Position numbers and translations under genes: made by a program. The notes under the pieces are model-generated. The model was not told the origin of the DNA and searched no databases. It worked only from the letters and a program-made list of their open reading frames with translations. Below are positions 45,144 through 54,103 of a DNA stretch of 64,000 nt, piece by piece. Position 1 is the first letter of the stretch. Each line of letters opens with the position of its first letter. Location of the stretch: assembly GCA_047975565.1 (NCBI GenBank), contig JBKEDT010000025.1, positions 29,995 through 93,994 on the forward strand. Reading direction: 5' to 3'. Origin of the DNA: Enterococcus_B sp047975565. Lineage in GTDB: Bacteria; Bacillota; Bacilli; Lactobacillales; Enterococcaceae.

Positions 45144-46262
45144 ATGGTGGAAATTGCAAATTTTGGTGTAGAAGAATGGCTAAATAAATGGGAAAAACAG
45201 GCAACTTATGATATTTCTCAAAGTTCGATCGAAGCTCTGACATTGGAGGAACTAGTTGGATTAGATGGTTCAACAGTTACGGATTTCTTTGAAAAAAGAA
45301 AAACTTCTTTAATGGATTATGGCTGGATCGAAGGCTCAGATTTATTTAAAAGAGAAGTTGCAACGCTCTATAATACGGTAAAACCAGAAAATATTCTACA
45401 AACAAATGGTGCAACAGGAGCAAATTTACTTGCGCTATACGCGTTGGTTGAGCCAGGAGATCATGTTATCTCGATGTTGCCTACCTATCAACAATTATAT
45501 GATATTCCTAAATCATTAGGAGCAACCGTAGAGTTTGTTCAATTAAAGGAAGAAGATAATTGGGAATTTGATTGCGAGAAATTAGCAGAGCTAGTAAAAC
45601 CGGAAACAAAAATCATTTGCTTAAACAGTGCGAATAATCCAACTGGCACATTATTAGATCAGGCAACACTCCAAAAAATTGTAACTATTGCTCAATCTGT
45701 TGATGCCTATATTCTTGTTGATGAAGTTTATGCACCATTGACTGATGAAGGAGAGTTTGTTTCAATCGTAGATCTTTATGAGAAAGGAATCGCAACAAAC
45801 TCACTTTCTAAAACATATTCTGTTCCAGGTATCCGTATTGGATGGACAGCAACAAATGAAGAATTAGCTGAAGAATTTAGAAAATACCGAGATTATACGA
45901 TGATTTGTGGAGGTGTTTTATCCGATGATTTAGCCGTTCATGTTTTACAAAATAAAGAAAAAATCATTCTTCGTAATAAAAAAATCGTTACAGAGAATTT
46001 GGCTATTTTAAAAAATTGGGTGGAAACAGAACCCAAAGTCAGCCTAGTTTCTCCGCATTATGTTTCGACATCATTTATCAAATTCGATATGGAGATGGAC
46101 GATGAAGAATTCTGTATTCGGTTATTGGAAGAAACAGGTGTCTTACTTGTTCCTGGCAGTGCATACGATTTACCAAAACATGCACGTGTAGGTTATTGTT
46201 GTAACAAAGAAGTCTTGCAGGAAGGGTTACGCAGACTATCTGATTTTTTAGCTAAACAATAA
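45144..46262 (+). CDS. arcT: PLP-dependent aminotransferase (ArcT-like)
   Basis: A 372-residue fold-type I aminotransferase. Visible features are the NNPTG motif (about 158-162), DEVYAPL (about 190) and the PLP lysine in SLSKTYSVPGIRIGW (about 223-237). Genes of this type named arcT accompany arcD in ADI clusters; the in vivo amino acid is not established. I start at 45144, six bases after GGAG; an ATG two codons earlier abuts the SD. The stop codon is inside the bidirectional terminator shared with rpiR. Confidence 0.85.
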   Translation: MVEIANFGVEEWLNKWEKQATYDISQSSIEALTLEELVGLDGSTVTDFFEKRKTSLMDYGWIEGSDLFKREVATLYNTVKPENILQTNGATGANLLALYALVEPGDHVISMLPTYQQLYDIPKSLGATVEFVQLKEEDNWEFDCEKLAELVKPETKIICLNSANNPTGTLLDQATLQKIVTIAQSVDAYILVDEVYAPLTDEGEFVSIVDLYEKGIATNSLSKTYSVPGIRIGWTATNEELAEEFRKYRDYTMICGGVLSDDLAVHVLQNKEKIILRNKKIVTENLAILKNWVETEPKVSLVSPHYVSTSFIKFDMEMDDEEFCIRLLEETGVLLVPGSAYDLPKHARVGYCCNKEVLQEGLRRLSDFLAKQ

Positions 46263-46301
46263 AGAGCATGGTATCTGCAACTAGCAGATACCATGCTCTT
46301 T
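46261..46301. terminator. Bidirectional terminator between arcT and rpiR
   Basis: An 18-bp perfect stem, AAAGAGCATGGTATCTGC with its complement, has a five-base loop. It overlaps both stop codons of the convergent genes. Confidence 0.9.
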
Positions 46302-47166
46302 ATTCGTATTCTGATAGTGGACCAATTTCAAGCAGTGCATGCTTATTTTTAAGATTAACTAAATTTTTTACATAATCTTTTGCGTACATAATAGAAAAGA
46401 GGGTATCTAAAATGTATTCAAATGCGATTTGTGAGGAGAACGTTCCGATTTTCAAAAACTCATACTCCGTTTGCGTTGTAATGATAGGCAAAGTTGCCAA
46501 CTCAATCATTTCTGTTGTCGGGTTACCAGTAAGTAAAATCGAAGGGATCCCTTGTTCTTTTAGGTACGTCAAAATACGTAGATATTGAGGAACCTTTGCC
46601 CCATAGGTAATAATAACTGCACAATCCTTTTTTGTTAGATTTGCTGCAGTCCACGCTTCATCTGTATATTCTTCCCCAATAATCGCAAACTTGTTGATTT
46701 TGACTAATTTATTTTGAAAACTTCGTGCGCGGATCTGTGAATCACCTCGAGCAAACAAAAAGATTCGTTGAGATTGATGAAGCATTTTTCCAGCATCGAC
46801 CAACTTTTGTTCATCCATTTGGGCTTGTGTTCGCTTGACGGTTTCCACTGTTAAATCTGCCATTTTTTTTGCAATTTCGGCAGGTGAATCAGCTGGCTCA
46901 AACGGAAAGTTCGCATCGACAGTAGGTTCACGATGTAAATCATATTGAATAAGGTGATTGATTGCAGCTTTCAACCCTTTAAATCCTTCATAGCCCAGTT
47001 TTTTTGCTAGACGAACAACAGCAGAGTGAGAAGTATAGGTTTTTTTTGCTAATTCTTCCACACTCATCGTGGATACTTCAACTAGATTGTCAGTGATATA
47101 TGTAGCAATCCGTTGTTCATTATTTGTAAAATTCGTTGTATTTTTTAGTTTATCGAGAAGTAGCAT
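46300..47166 (-). CDS. RpiR-family transcriptional regulator
   Basis: A 288-residue regulator with the RpiR-type N-terminal helix-turn-helix (about 1-75, SHSAVVRLAKKLGYEGFKGLK) and a C-terminal SIS domain (about 125-260, RIFLFARGDSQIRARSFQNKL) that normally binds a sugar phosphate. SD GGAGG lies upstream of the ATG. A perfect palindrome, TTGAACA-AAA-TGTTCAA, lies 70-95 bases before the start and is repeated exactly upstream of the Gfo/Idh operon at 52.5 kb, so I infer autoregulation plus control of that operon. Not obviously linked to the arcT gene it converges with. Confidence 0.88.
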   Translation of the reverse strand: MLLLDKLKNTTNFTNNEQRIATYITDNLVEVSTMSVEELAKKTYTSHSAVVRLAKKLGYEGFKGLKAAINHLIQYDLHREPTVDANFPFEPADSPAEIAKKMADLTVETVKRTQAQMDEQKLVDAGKMLHQSQRIFLFARGDSQIRARSFQNKLVKINKFAIIGEEYTDEAWTAANLTKKDCAVIITYGAKVPQYLRILTYLKEQGIPSILLTGNPTTEMIELATLPIITTQTEYEFLKIGTFSSQIAFEYILDTLFSIMYAKDYVKNLVNLKNKHALLEIGPLSEYE

Positions 47167-47234
47167 TTCATTTCCTCCAGAGAATGATACATCTATTGTA
47201 TAGTTTTTAATGAAAAAAGAAATGTAAAACTAGG

Positions 47235-47259
47235 TATTTTGAACAAAATGTTCAAGATA
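47235..47259. promoter_or_regulatory. Predicted RpiR operator, copy 1
   Basis: The palindrome TTGAACA-AAA-TGTTCAA is centred near 47247 within a 25-base block identical to 52434-52458. It lies between the LysR stop and the rpiR start. No T-run follows on the minus strand, so it is not a convincing terminator for the LysR gene. Confidence 0.65.
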
Positions 47260-47301
47260 ATAGGAAGATTCTTCACTCAAGATGAAACATTTAACGAGAA
47301 T

Positions 47302-48186
47302 TTACTCAGTATACCGTGCGAAAATAAAGTTCAAAAAAGTTGAGGAAGCAGTAGATAATGAAGTGTTTTTTTTCCAAACCATGCTGATAGGAACTTCTAG
47401 GCTAGGAGAAAACGGAATAAATACTAGATTTGTATCTGCAGTGTTAATGATACCATCTAGACAAAGAACAACAGCAATGCCATTTTTGGCTATTAATGAA
47501 GCATTGTATAGCAGATTATACGTACCTACTATATTATAATGCTCAATATTTTTACCTAACCACTCCGCTAGTTGATTATCAACGAAAGATTGACTTGAAA
47601 TCATGAGAGGATATCCCTCCAAATCTTTTGCCATTACATGCTTCTTTTTAGCTAACACATGTGCATCGGACACAAGGATTCCCCAAGAATTATACGTAGG
47701 AAGCTTGATGTATTCGTATTTTTGCTTTTCTACAGGGTCAATAACAAGGCCAAAATCTAATAAACCATTATCGATTTTTTCAAGCACATCATCTGCATTT
47801 CCGCTATACAGATTTATTTTGATTGTTGGATACGTAGATAAGGTTTCTTTGATTACTTGAGCAATTAGGTCAAAGGATTGGGTTTCTGCACCCCCGATAG
47901 TGATTTGTCCACTAATTGTATTATTTTGCGCCAAGTTTTTTTCTGTCGAATCAATTAGAGAGAGAATTTGTTTTCCACGATCAAACAAATATCTTCCTGA
48001 ATCAGTCAGCGTAATTTCATGACTTCCTCGATGAAAAAGTGTAGTCCCGACCTCAGCTTCTAAATTTTTAAGTTTTCTAGATAGTGCGGGTTGCGAGATA
48101 TGCAGCTCTTCAGCGGCTTTACTGATAGTCTTTTCTTGAACAACAGTTAAAAAAGCTTGCAAACTATTTGTTTCGATAGAAATCAC
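47302..48186 (-). CDS. LysR-family transcriptional regulator
   Basis: A LysR regulator with the N-terminal winged helix (LQAFLTVVQEKTISKAAEELHISQPALSRKLKNLE) and a periplasmic-binding-protein-like effector domain. The start is uncertain: the frame is open to a TTG at 48234, a GTG is at 48186, and a GGAG just upstream would best serve an ATT or ATC a few codons later; family alignment favours a start between 48186 and 48174. It is divergent from the acetyltransferase-SDR-rhamnosidase genes and probably controls them. Inverted TTATACG/CGTATAA repeats sit in the shared intergenic space. Confidence 0.85.
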   Translation of the reverse strand: MISIETNSLQAFLTVVQEKTISKAAEELHISQPALSRKLKNLEAEVGTTLFHRGSHEITLTDSGRYLFDRGKQILSLIDSTEKNLAQNNTISGQITIGGAETQSFDLIAQVIKETLSTYPTIKINLYSGNADDVLEKIDNGLLDFGLVIDPVEKQKYEYIKLPTYNSWGILVSDAHVLAKKKHVMAKDLEGYPLMISSQSFVDNQLAEWLGKNIEHYNIVGTYNLLYNASLIAKNGIAVVLCLDGIINTADTNLVFIPFSPSLEVPISMVWKKNTSLSTASSTFLNFIFARYTE

Positions 48187-48285
48187 TCCATAACTTTTAG
48201 TTATATAAACGTATAAAAAATAAGTATTATTCAATATAGTTATACGATGATACTATTAGTATAACAAAAGGGAGGGGATTTGATA

Positions 48286-48849
48286 GTGAATTTTAATCTG
48301 GAAAAATTTATTGGCAAAGACATTTTATCAGATTCAGCTATTTTTAAAGAAATACATGCAATCAAGGCAGAAAATGACCCTTTATTAATGAAATTAAATC
48401 TGAAGTATCGTGAAAAACAAGAAATACACCAAATTTTAGCAAAAGTAACTGGTAAAGAAATAGATACAAGCGTAGAGATTTCGTTACCATTTTATAGTGA
48501 TTTTGGTCGGAATATCATTTTGGGGAAAAATATTTATATCAACAAAAATGTTACATTCGTTGACTTAGGAGGTATCACAATTGAAGATGATGTATTGATT
48601 GGCCCAAGTGTTCGTATTATTACGGTCAATCATATCGTTGATCCTAAACAAAGACGTGGGCTAAATGTCCAACCCGTCAAAATCGAAAAAAATGCATGGA
48701 TTGGCTCAAATGTTACGATTTTACCTGGTGTTACAATTGGAAGAAATTCAATTATTGCGGCAGATGCTACTGTTACAAAAGATATACCAGAAAATGTTAT
48801 CGCAATGGGCAGTCCTGCTGTAGTAGTGAAACAAATCAAGGAGGAATGA
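48286..48849 (+). CDS. Maltose/galactoside O-acetyltransferase-type hexapeptide transferase
   Basis: A 187-residue left-handed beta-helix acetyltransferase of the LacA/Maa/NodL group. Hexapeptide repeats run from about 70 to 175 (IILGKNIYINKNV, IGSNVTILPGVTIGRN), with the catalytic His in ITVNHIVD (about 115). It uses acetyl-CoA; the sugar acceptor is unknown. I start at the GTG 48286, ten bases after GGAGG (48271-48275); a TTG two codons earlier is too close. The SD of the next gene is inside its last codons. Confidence 0.85.
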   Translation: MNFNLEKFIGKDILSDSAIFKEIHAIKAENDPLLMKLNLKYREKQEIHQILAKVTGKEIDTSVEISLPFYSDFGRNIILGKNIYINKNVTFVDLGGITIEDDVLIGPSVRIITVNHIVDPKQRRGLNVQPVKIEKNAWIGSNVTILPGVTIGRNSIIAADATVTKDIPENVIAMGSPAVVVKQIKEE

Positions 48850-48854
48850 TTTTT

Positions 48855-49592
48855 ATGAAAAATTTAGCAGAAAAAATTATTATAATTATGGGTGCATCTA
48901 GTGGTATCGGAGAAGCAACAACACGGTTACTTGCGGAAAGAGGAGCAAAATTGATTATTGCTGCAAGAAGAGAAGATCGCTTAAAGAAATTAGTTAAGAG
49001 CTTACCCAATAGTGAAATTACTTATGTTGTTGCCGACGTGTGTAGAGAAGAGGATGTCCAAAATGTAGTTGATGTAACAATGGACAAATATGGACGAATC
49101 GATGTCTTATATAATAATGCAGGTATTATGCCAACTGCACCACTCATTGAAGCCCCAAAAGACGAATGGAGAAAGATGTTAGATATTAATATTATGGGTG
49201 TTTTAAATGGAATTGCTGCTGTACTTCCAATTATGACAAAACAAAAATCTGGACATATTATTTCTACGGATTCTGTAGCAGGACATGTTGTATATCCTGG
49301 TTCAGCTGTTTATTGTGGAACTAAATTTGCGGTTCGAGCAATCATGGAAGGGTTACGCCAAGAACAAAGAGAAAATAATATTAAATCAACAATTATTTCA
49401 CCAGGAGCGGTAGCGACAGAATTGTATCAAACAATCAGCGATAAAGAAGTAGCTGAATCATTGCATCAAGATCAACTGGCAAATGGATTGACGTCAGAGG
49501 ATATTGCTTCAGCGGTTGTTTTTGCTATTGATACACCAGAGAGAATGTCTGTTAGTGAACTGTTGATTCGACCAACAAGCCAAATCGTTTAA
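48855..49592 (+). CDS. Short-chain dehydrogenase/reductase
   Basis: A 245-residue classical SDR with the cofactor loop GASSGIGEA (about 13-21), NNAGIMP (about 87) and the catalytic pair in YCGTKFAV (Tyr near 153, Lys near 157). The Arg-Arg after the second strand (AARREDR) suggests NADP preference. SD AAGGAGG lies at the end of the acetyltransferase gene, five bases before the stop, so the two are coupled. The substrate is unknown; the operon context suggests a sugar or aglycone oxidoreduction. Confidence 0.9.
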   Translation: MKNLAEKIIIIMGASSGIGEATTRLLAERGAKLIIAARREDRLKKLVKSLPNSEITYVVADVCREEDVQNVVDVTMDKYGRIDVLYNNAGIMPTAPLIEAPKDEWRKMLDINIMGVLNGIAAVLPIMTKQKSGHIISTDSVAGHVVYPGSAVYCGTKFAVRAIMEGLRQEQRENNIKSTIISPGAVATELYQTISDKEVAESLHQDQLANGLTSEDIASAVVFAIDTPERMSVSELLIRPTSQIV

Positions 49593-49615
49593 AGAAAAAA
49601 TATGGGAGGCTAGTA

Positions 49616-52330
49616 ATGGATAGAAACTTGCGATTGAAAAATATAGTGGTAGAACATCAAAAGACGCCTATAGGAATTGATGTTATTTCTCCAAGGTTTG
49701 GATGGCAATTGGTAAGTGAGCTACAAGATGTGGTCCAAGTATCATATAGGATTCAGATTTATGATGAAACATCTAAAGTAGCTGATAGTGGCGAAATTTA
49801 TTCATCAGGCACTATTGACCAAAAAGTGAGCGATTGGGTCACTGAATCAATGACTAGATACAAAGTCATTGTAGACGTTTGGGATAATTATAAAAATACA
49901 GCACGAGCAACTACTTTTTTTGAAACGGGGCGTTTGACTGTTCCTTTTGTAAGTAGTTGGATTGAACCCGTTCAAACGCCCACGCCACGGTCAATCGACA
50001 CCAGAAATTTTGACGAGCAAGCAGTTATTGATAATCCCTATAAAGAAGTTAGCAGAGATTTTTCTGAATTTCGACCTGCCCAATATATACGTATTCCTTT
50101 TACTATTGCTAAAACAATTCATAAAGCCCGAGTTTATGCAACAGCACATGGTATTTATCAACTATATGTAAATGGTCAACGTGTTGATGATCGATTATTT
50201 GCACCAGAAATTAGTGCATATGATAGTATTTTATACTATCAAACGTATGATATTAGTCGATTTTTGAAAAAAGGAAAGAATGTGATTGGTCTTATACTAG
50301 CAGATGGTTGGTGGGTTGGTAGAGTTGGTACAACAGGAGATTGTTGCCAATTTGGAGATAAAGTTGGACTGCTTTTAGATGCTAACTTGGTATTCACTGA
50401 CGGTAGTGTGCAAGTCATTACAGCTAATGACGCCATTTCAAATACTGGTCCAATCATTTACTCTGATTTATTTGTTGGCGAAAAGTATGATGCAAGAAAA
50501 GAATTAGTTGGATGGAATGAAACACAATTCGATGATCATACTTGGAAACCTGTAAAAAAAGTAACTTATTCAAAAGAGAATGTAGTTGGTCAATACGGAC
50601 AACCAATTAGGATTATAAAGAAAATGAAACCCGTAAGGATTTTAACTTCGAACAAGGGAGAGACAATCCTTGACGTTGGACAGGTTGTGGCTGGATTTGT
50701 TTCTTTTTCGTTAGACACTGAAGAAGGAGTGGAAATAACCCTTGATCATTCTGAAGTATTAGATAAAGAGGGAAATTTTTATAATAATATTTTGGGAGTA
50801 AATAAAGAACAACGTGTTACTTACATTACTAAAAAAGGGAAGCAAAACTTTTGTCCCAATTTTACTTATCATGGATTTCGTTATATAAAAATTTCAGGAT
50901 GGCCAGAGTCGATTAATCTAAACGATTTTGAAATTAATGTGATAAGTAGTGAGATGGACCAAATCGGTTATTTTAAAACATCAGACGAGCGATTAAATCA
51001 GTTAAATCGAAATATTTGGTGGAGTCAAGTAGCTAATTCAATCAGTATACCAACTGACTGTCCGCAAAGGGAAAAGGCAGGGTGGACAGGGGATATGCTC
51101 GCATATGCACCAACAATGTGCTTTAACCGGGATGCGCATGCATTTTTAACTAGTTGGGTCCAAAATATTCGAGTAGAACAGTTAGAAGATGGTGCAATTC
51201 CTGTAATCGTTCCATACTTACCAGCGTATAAAAAGTTCATTAAAAATTTGACTGGCTTTGAAACAAGCTGTGGCTGGGGAGATGCAATTTTGTCTGTCCC
51301 ATTCACCGTATATCAGGCCTATGGAGATAAACAAATTCTTAAAGATAATTATGACTCAATGATCCAATGGTTAAACTATATCGAGAATCGTATGCAGAAC
51401 CATCATCCAGATGAGTATGCTTCATGGGAACACGAACGACAAAAAAGAAGCCAGTTTCTATGGAATACAGATTTTCATTTTGGTGATTGGCTTATTCCGA
51501 GTCAAGTATTAGGTAACCCAGATGGTGGCGCAATGCTTCAGACGGCATATGCCACAAAAGAGGTTATCGGACCTGCCTATGCAGCGTATAGTGCAAAAAA
51601 AATGTTAGAGATTGCATCAATACTAGAGCAAAAAGAAGATGTAATTTACTATAAAAATCTATATCAACAAATTCGAGAGGCTTTTATTTCAGAATATGTT
51701 CAAGAAGACGGAAAAATTACTGGTGATTTTCAAGGTATTTATGTTATCGCATTAGCATTTGACCTTGTACCCAATTCAATAAAATCTAAAGTAGTAAAAA
51801 GATTGCGTGAGCTCATAGAGAAAAATGATTTTCGTTTAGATACAGGATTTTTAAGTGTTTATTTACTGATGGATGTACTTGTTGAAAACGAAGAGCGGGA
51901 GTTAGCGTATAAGCTTTTATTTCAAACCAAAAGTCCAAGTTGGCTATACATGATTGAGAAAGGTGCAACAACTATTTGGGAAAGCTGGGGTGCTATCTTG
52001 GAGGACGGTACAGTGAGCACATACAGCTATAATCATTATGCGTTTGGTAGTATCGGTGATTGGATGTATCGAGAGATTGGTGGTCTTCAAATGAGTGAGC
52101 CAGGCTATAAGCGAATACGTGTTGCACCTGCTTTTAACTGTGGACTAGATTTTGCTAGAGTATCAGAAGAAACGCCCTATGGAAAAGCTGCTGTCGAGTG
52201 GAACTTACATGGTAAGAAAATTTCAGTACACATATGTATTCCACCAAATACAACAGCAGAGATACATCTGCCAGATCGTATTGAAAATGTAGGTAGTGGA
52301 CGGTATACGTTTGAAAGTTTATTAAACTAA
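49616..52330 (+). CDS. GH78 alpha-L-rhamnosidase
   Basis: A 904-residue GH78 protein. The Bac_rhamnosid_N-type beta domains occupy about 140-350, the (alpha/alpha)6 barrel about 450-790, and a C-terminal beta domain about 800-904. The catalytic-site stretch IPTDCPQREKAGWTGDM (about 477-493) carries the general acid region typical of GH78. No signal peptide is present, so the substrate, perhaps a short rhamnoside or flavonoid glycoside, must be imported. SD GGGAGG lies upstream. No sugar transporter is encoded nearby. It is the last gene of the LysR-linked set. Confidence 0.92.
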   Translation: MDRNLRLKNIVVEHQKTPIGIDVISPRFGWQLVSELQDVVQVSYRIQIYDETSKVADSGEIYSSGTIDQKVSDWVTESMTRYKVIVDVWDNYKNTARATTFFETGRLTVPFVSSWIEPVQTPTPRSIDTRNFDEQAVIDNPYKEVSRDFSEFRPAQYIRIPFTIAKTIHKARVYATAHGIYQLYVNGQRVDDRLFAPEISAYDSILYYQTYDISRFLKKGKNVIGLILADGWWVGRVGTTGDCCQFGDKVGLLLDANLVFTDGSVQVITANDAISNTGPIIYSDLFVGEKYDARKELVGWNETQFDDHTWKPVKKVTYSKENVVGQYGQPIRIIKKMKPVRILTSNKGETILDVGQVVAGFVSFSLDTEEGVEITLDHSEVLDKEGNFYNNILGVNKEQRVTYITKKGKQNFCPNFTYHGFRYIKISGWPESINLNDFEINVISSEMDQIGYFKTSDERLNQLNRNIWWSQVANSISIPTDCPQREKAGWTGDMLAYAPTMCFNRDAHAFLTSWVQNIRVEQLEDGAIPVIVPYLPAYKKFIKNLTGFETSCGWGDAILSVPFTVYQAYGDKQILKDNYDSMIQWLNYIENRMQNHHPDEYASWEHERQKRSQFLWNTDFHFGDWLIPSQVLGNPDGGAMLQTAYATKEVIGPAYAAYSAKKMLEIASILEQKEDVIYYKNLYQQIREAFISEYVQEDGKITGDFQGIYVIALAFDLVPNSIKSKVVKRLRELIEKNDFRLDTGFLSVYLLMDVLVENEERELAYKLLFQTKSPSWLYMIEKGATTIWESWGAILEDGTVSTYSYNHYAFGSIGDWMYREIGGLQMSEPGYKRIRVAPAFNCGLDFARVSEETPYGKAAVEWNLHGKKISVHICIPPNTTAEIHLPDRIENVGSGRYTFESLLN

Positions 52331-52422
52331 GAAAAAAAGAGAAAAAATAACTAATGAAGAACGTATTTCCTTTGATAAAATTACTGAATTTTTCAAGCAG
52401 AATCTGAGAAGATAAAGAATAC

Positions 52423-52469
52423 AAAAGAAGTTATATTTTGAACAAAATGTTCAAGATATAGCTTCTTTT
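52423..52469 (+). terminator. Terminator after the rhamnosidase gene containing RpiR operator copy 2
   Basis: AAAAGAAG at 52423 pairs with CTTCTTTT at 52462, and the inner arms continue through the palindrome TTGAACA-AAA-TGTTCAA with two G-U pairs, giving a stem of about 22 bp and a terminal T-run. The central 25 bases (52434-52458) are identical to the element in front of rpiR, so the same DNA probably serves as terminator and operator. Confidence 0.7.
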
Positions 52470-52478
52470 ATATGTATA

Positions 52479-52492
52479 TCTGAACGTTTTGA
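52479..52492 (+). promoter_or_regulatory. cre-like site upstream of the Gfo/Idh operon
   Basis: TCTGAACGTTTTGA matches cre at 12 of 14 positions. A TATACT hexamer at 52535-52540 is the likely -10 of the operon, but its -35 is poor. Carbon repression on top of RpiR control is plausible. Confidence 0.4.
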
Positions 52493-52574
52493 CCAAAGTA
52501 TCGCAAAGTTCTTCCGGTTAGATACATGTTCTCCTATACTAACAGTATCAAAAGAGAAAACGGAGGAATCACGT

Positions 52575-53600
52575 ATGTTGACTATTGCATATATCGGAAA
52601 CGGAAAGAGTGCCAATCGCTATCATTTACCATTTTCAACAAAATTAAAAGAAAAGATCAATGTAAAAACTATCTATTCTCCACATGAAAATCATCAGTGG
52701 GAAAAAATTGAAGGTGTCAACTACACAACGAATATCGATGACATCTATCAAGATCCAGAGATCCAGCTGGTCGTTGTTTCTACGCCAAGTAACTTACACT
52801 ACTCTGTTGCAAAAGATGTTTTGTTACATGGGAAAAATGCATTGGTTGAAAAACCGTTTGCTGAAACATCTGAAGAAGCAAAAGAGTTATTTCAATTAGC
52901 AAAAGACAATGGACTGCTCGTTCAATGTTATCAAAATAGACGTTATGATTCAGATTTTTTAACAACACAAAAAGTAATTGAATCAGGAAAATTAGGAGAC
53001 ATCTTAGAGGTTGAAATGCATTATGACTATTTTAGACCAGAGGTGCCTGAGAGTGTGCATGAGTTTTCATTGAATACAAGTTATTTGTATGGACATGCGT
53101 GTCACACACTTGATCAAGTGATTTCTTATTTTGGTGAACCAGACGATGTGCATTATGAAGTTCGTCAACTGCTAGGCGAAAATCGAATGAATGATTATTT
53201 TGATTTAGATTTATTTTATGGACGCATGAAAGTATCCGTAAAATCAAGTTATTTTAGAATCAAAGAACGCCCGAGTTTTGTTGTCTATGGAACAAAAGGT
53301 ATGTTTGTGAAACAAACGAAGGATCGCCAAGAAGAACATCTAAAAATGTTTTATATGCCAGACCATGAAGATTTCGGTATTGATTTGCCAGAGCATTACG
53401 GAACATTGACGTACATGGATGATGAGGGAATTTACCATGAAGAGAAAGTAATTTCGGAAGTTGGGGATTACAGCCGTGTCTATGAGGGTTTGTATGAAGC
53501 AATTATTAATAATCAGCCAAAAACAGTAAAAGATGAAGAAACGATTCTACAAATGGAAATGTTAGAAGAAGGAATTTCACAAATCAAACGTGAGTCATAA
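52575..53600 (+). CDS. Gfo/Idh/MocA-family oxidoreductase 1
   Basis: A 341-residue NAD(P)-dependent oxidoreductase: N-terminal Rossmann fold (GNGKSANRYHLPF) with the family EKP motif in VEKPFAE (about 94-97), and a C-terminal alpha-beta domain with HACHTLDQVISYFG carrying the likely catalytic histidine near 176. The family oxidises sugars, inositols or glycosides. SD GGAGG lies upstream. First gene of a three-gene operon with a second, unlike Gfo/Idh paralogue. Confidence 0.9.
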   Translation: MLTIAYIGNGKSANRYHLPFSTKLKEKINVKTIYSPHENHQWEKIEGVNYTTNIDDIYQDPEIQLVVVSTPSNLHYSVAKDVLLHGKNALVEKPFAETSEEAKELFQLAKDNGLLVQCYQNRRYDSDFLTTQKVIESGKLGDILEVEMHYDYFRPEVPESVHEFSLNTSYLYGHACHTLDQVISYFGEPDDVHYEVRQLLGENRMNDYFDLDLFYGRMKVSVKSSYFRIKERPSFVVYGTKGMFVKQTKDRQEEHLKMFYMPDHEDFGIDLPEHYGTLTYMDDEGIYHEEKVISEVGDYSRVYEGLYEAIINNQPKTVKDEETILQMEMLEEGISQIKRES

Positions 53601-53623
53601 AAGAAACTTAGAGGATCAAATCA

Positions 53624-54100
53624 ATGAATCAGTTAGCCACAATCAATAGCACTATAGTATTGGAACAAGAAGCAAAGTATGTGTTCAACACATTTAATCA
53701 TACGATAGCATTGGAGTTGCTTCAGGCAATAATCCAAACAGTCAACAATCTAAAGGAACGCCCCGTAGGTATCAGTATCTATTATAAGGAAAAAGAAATC
53801 TTGAAGTACTTGATGGAAGGAAGAAAGGAAAGTCCGTGGTTGGACAGAAAAACAAATACAGTTCTCACTAGCAAGCACAGTTCTTTGTACACTTTTTTGG
53901 AACAAGACAATAACCCAATATATAAAAAATGGGCGAGTGATGATACCTATGCCATTTGCGGTGGAGGATTTCCTATTTCTGTAAAAGGTGTGATTCAAGG
54001 TGCAGTTTGTGTATCAGGACTAGAACATACAATCGATCATCAAGTAATTATTGACTCATTCGCTCAGTTAGCGGATGAGGTATATCAAAAAGGAGTGTAA
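53624..54100 (+). CDS. HbpS/GlcG-like (UPF0303) domain protein
   Basis: A 158-residue cytoplasmic protein with the UPF0303/GlcG-HbpS fold, recognised by the segment YAICGGGFPISVKGVIQGAVCVSGLEH (about 107-133). Members have been linked to heme or cobalamin binding or degradation, but many sit in sugar oxidation operons with unknown roles, as here between two Gfo/Idh enzymes. Its start is 24 bases after the first oxidoreductase and it nearly abuts the second. Confidence 0.8.
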   Translation: MNQLATINSTIVLEQEAKYVFNTFNHTIALELLQAIIQTVNNLKERPVGISIYYKEKEILKYLMEGRKESPWLDRKTNTVLTSKHSSLYTFLEQDNNPIYKKWASDDTYAICGGGFPISVKGVIQGAVCVSGLEHTIDHQVIIDSFAQLADEVYQKGV

Positions 54101-54103
54101 GTG

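Noticed and set aside
48696..48854. Longer SDR protein starting inside the acetyltransferase gene
   Set aside because: The extra residues are translated from the acetyltransferase in another frame; a strong SD precedes the ATG at 48855.
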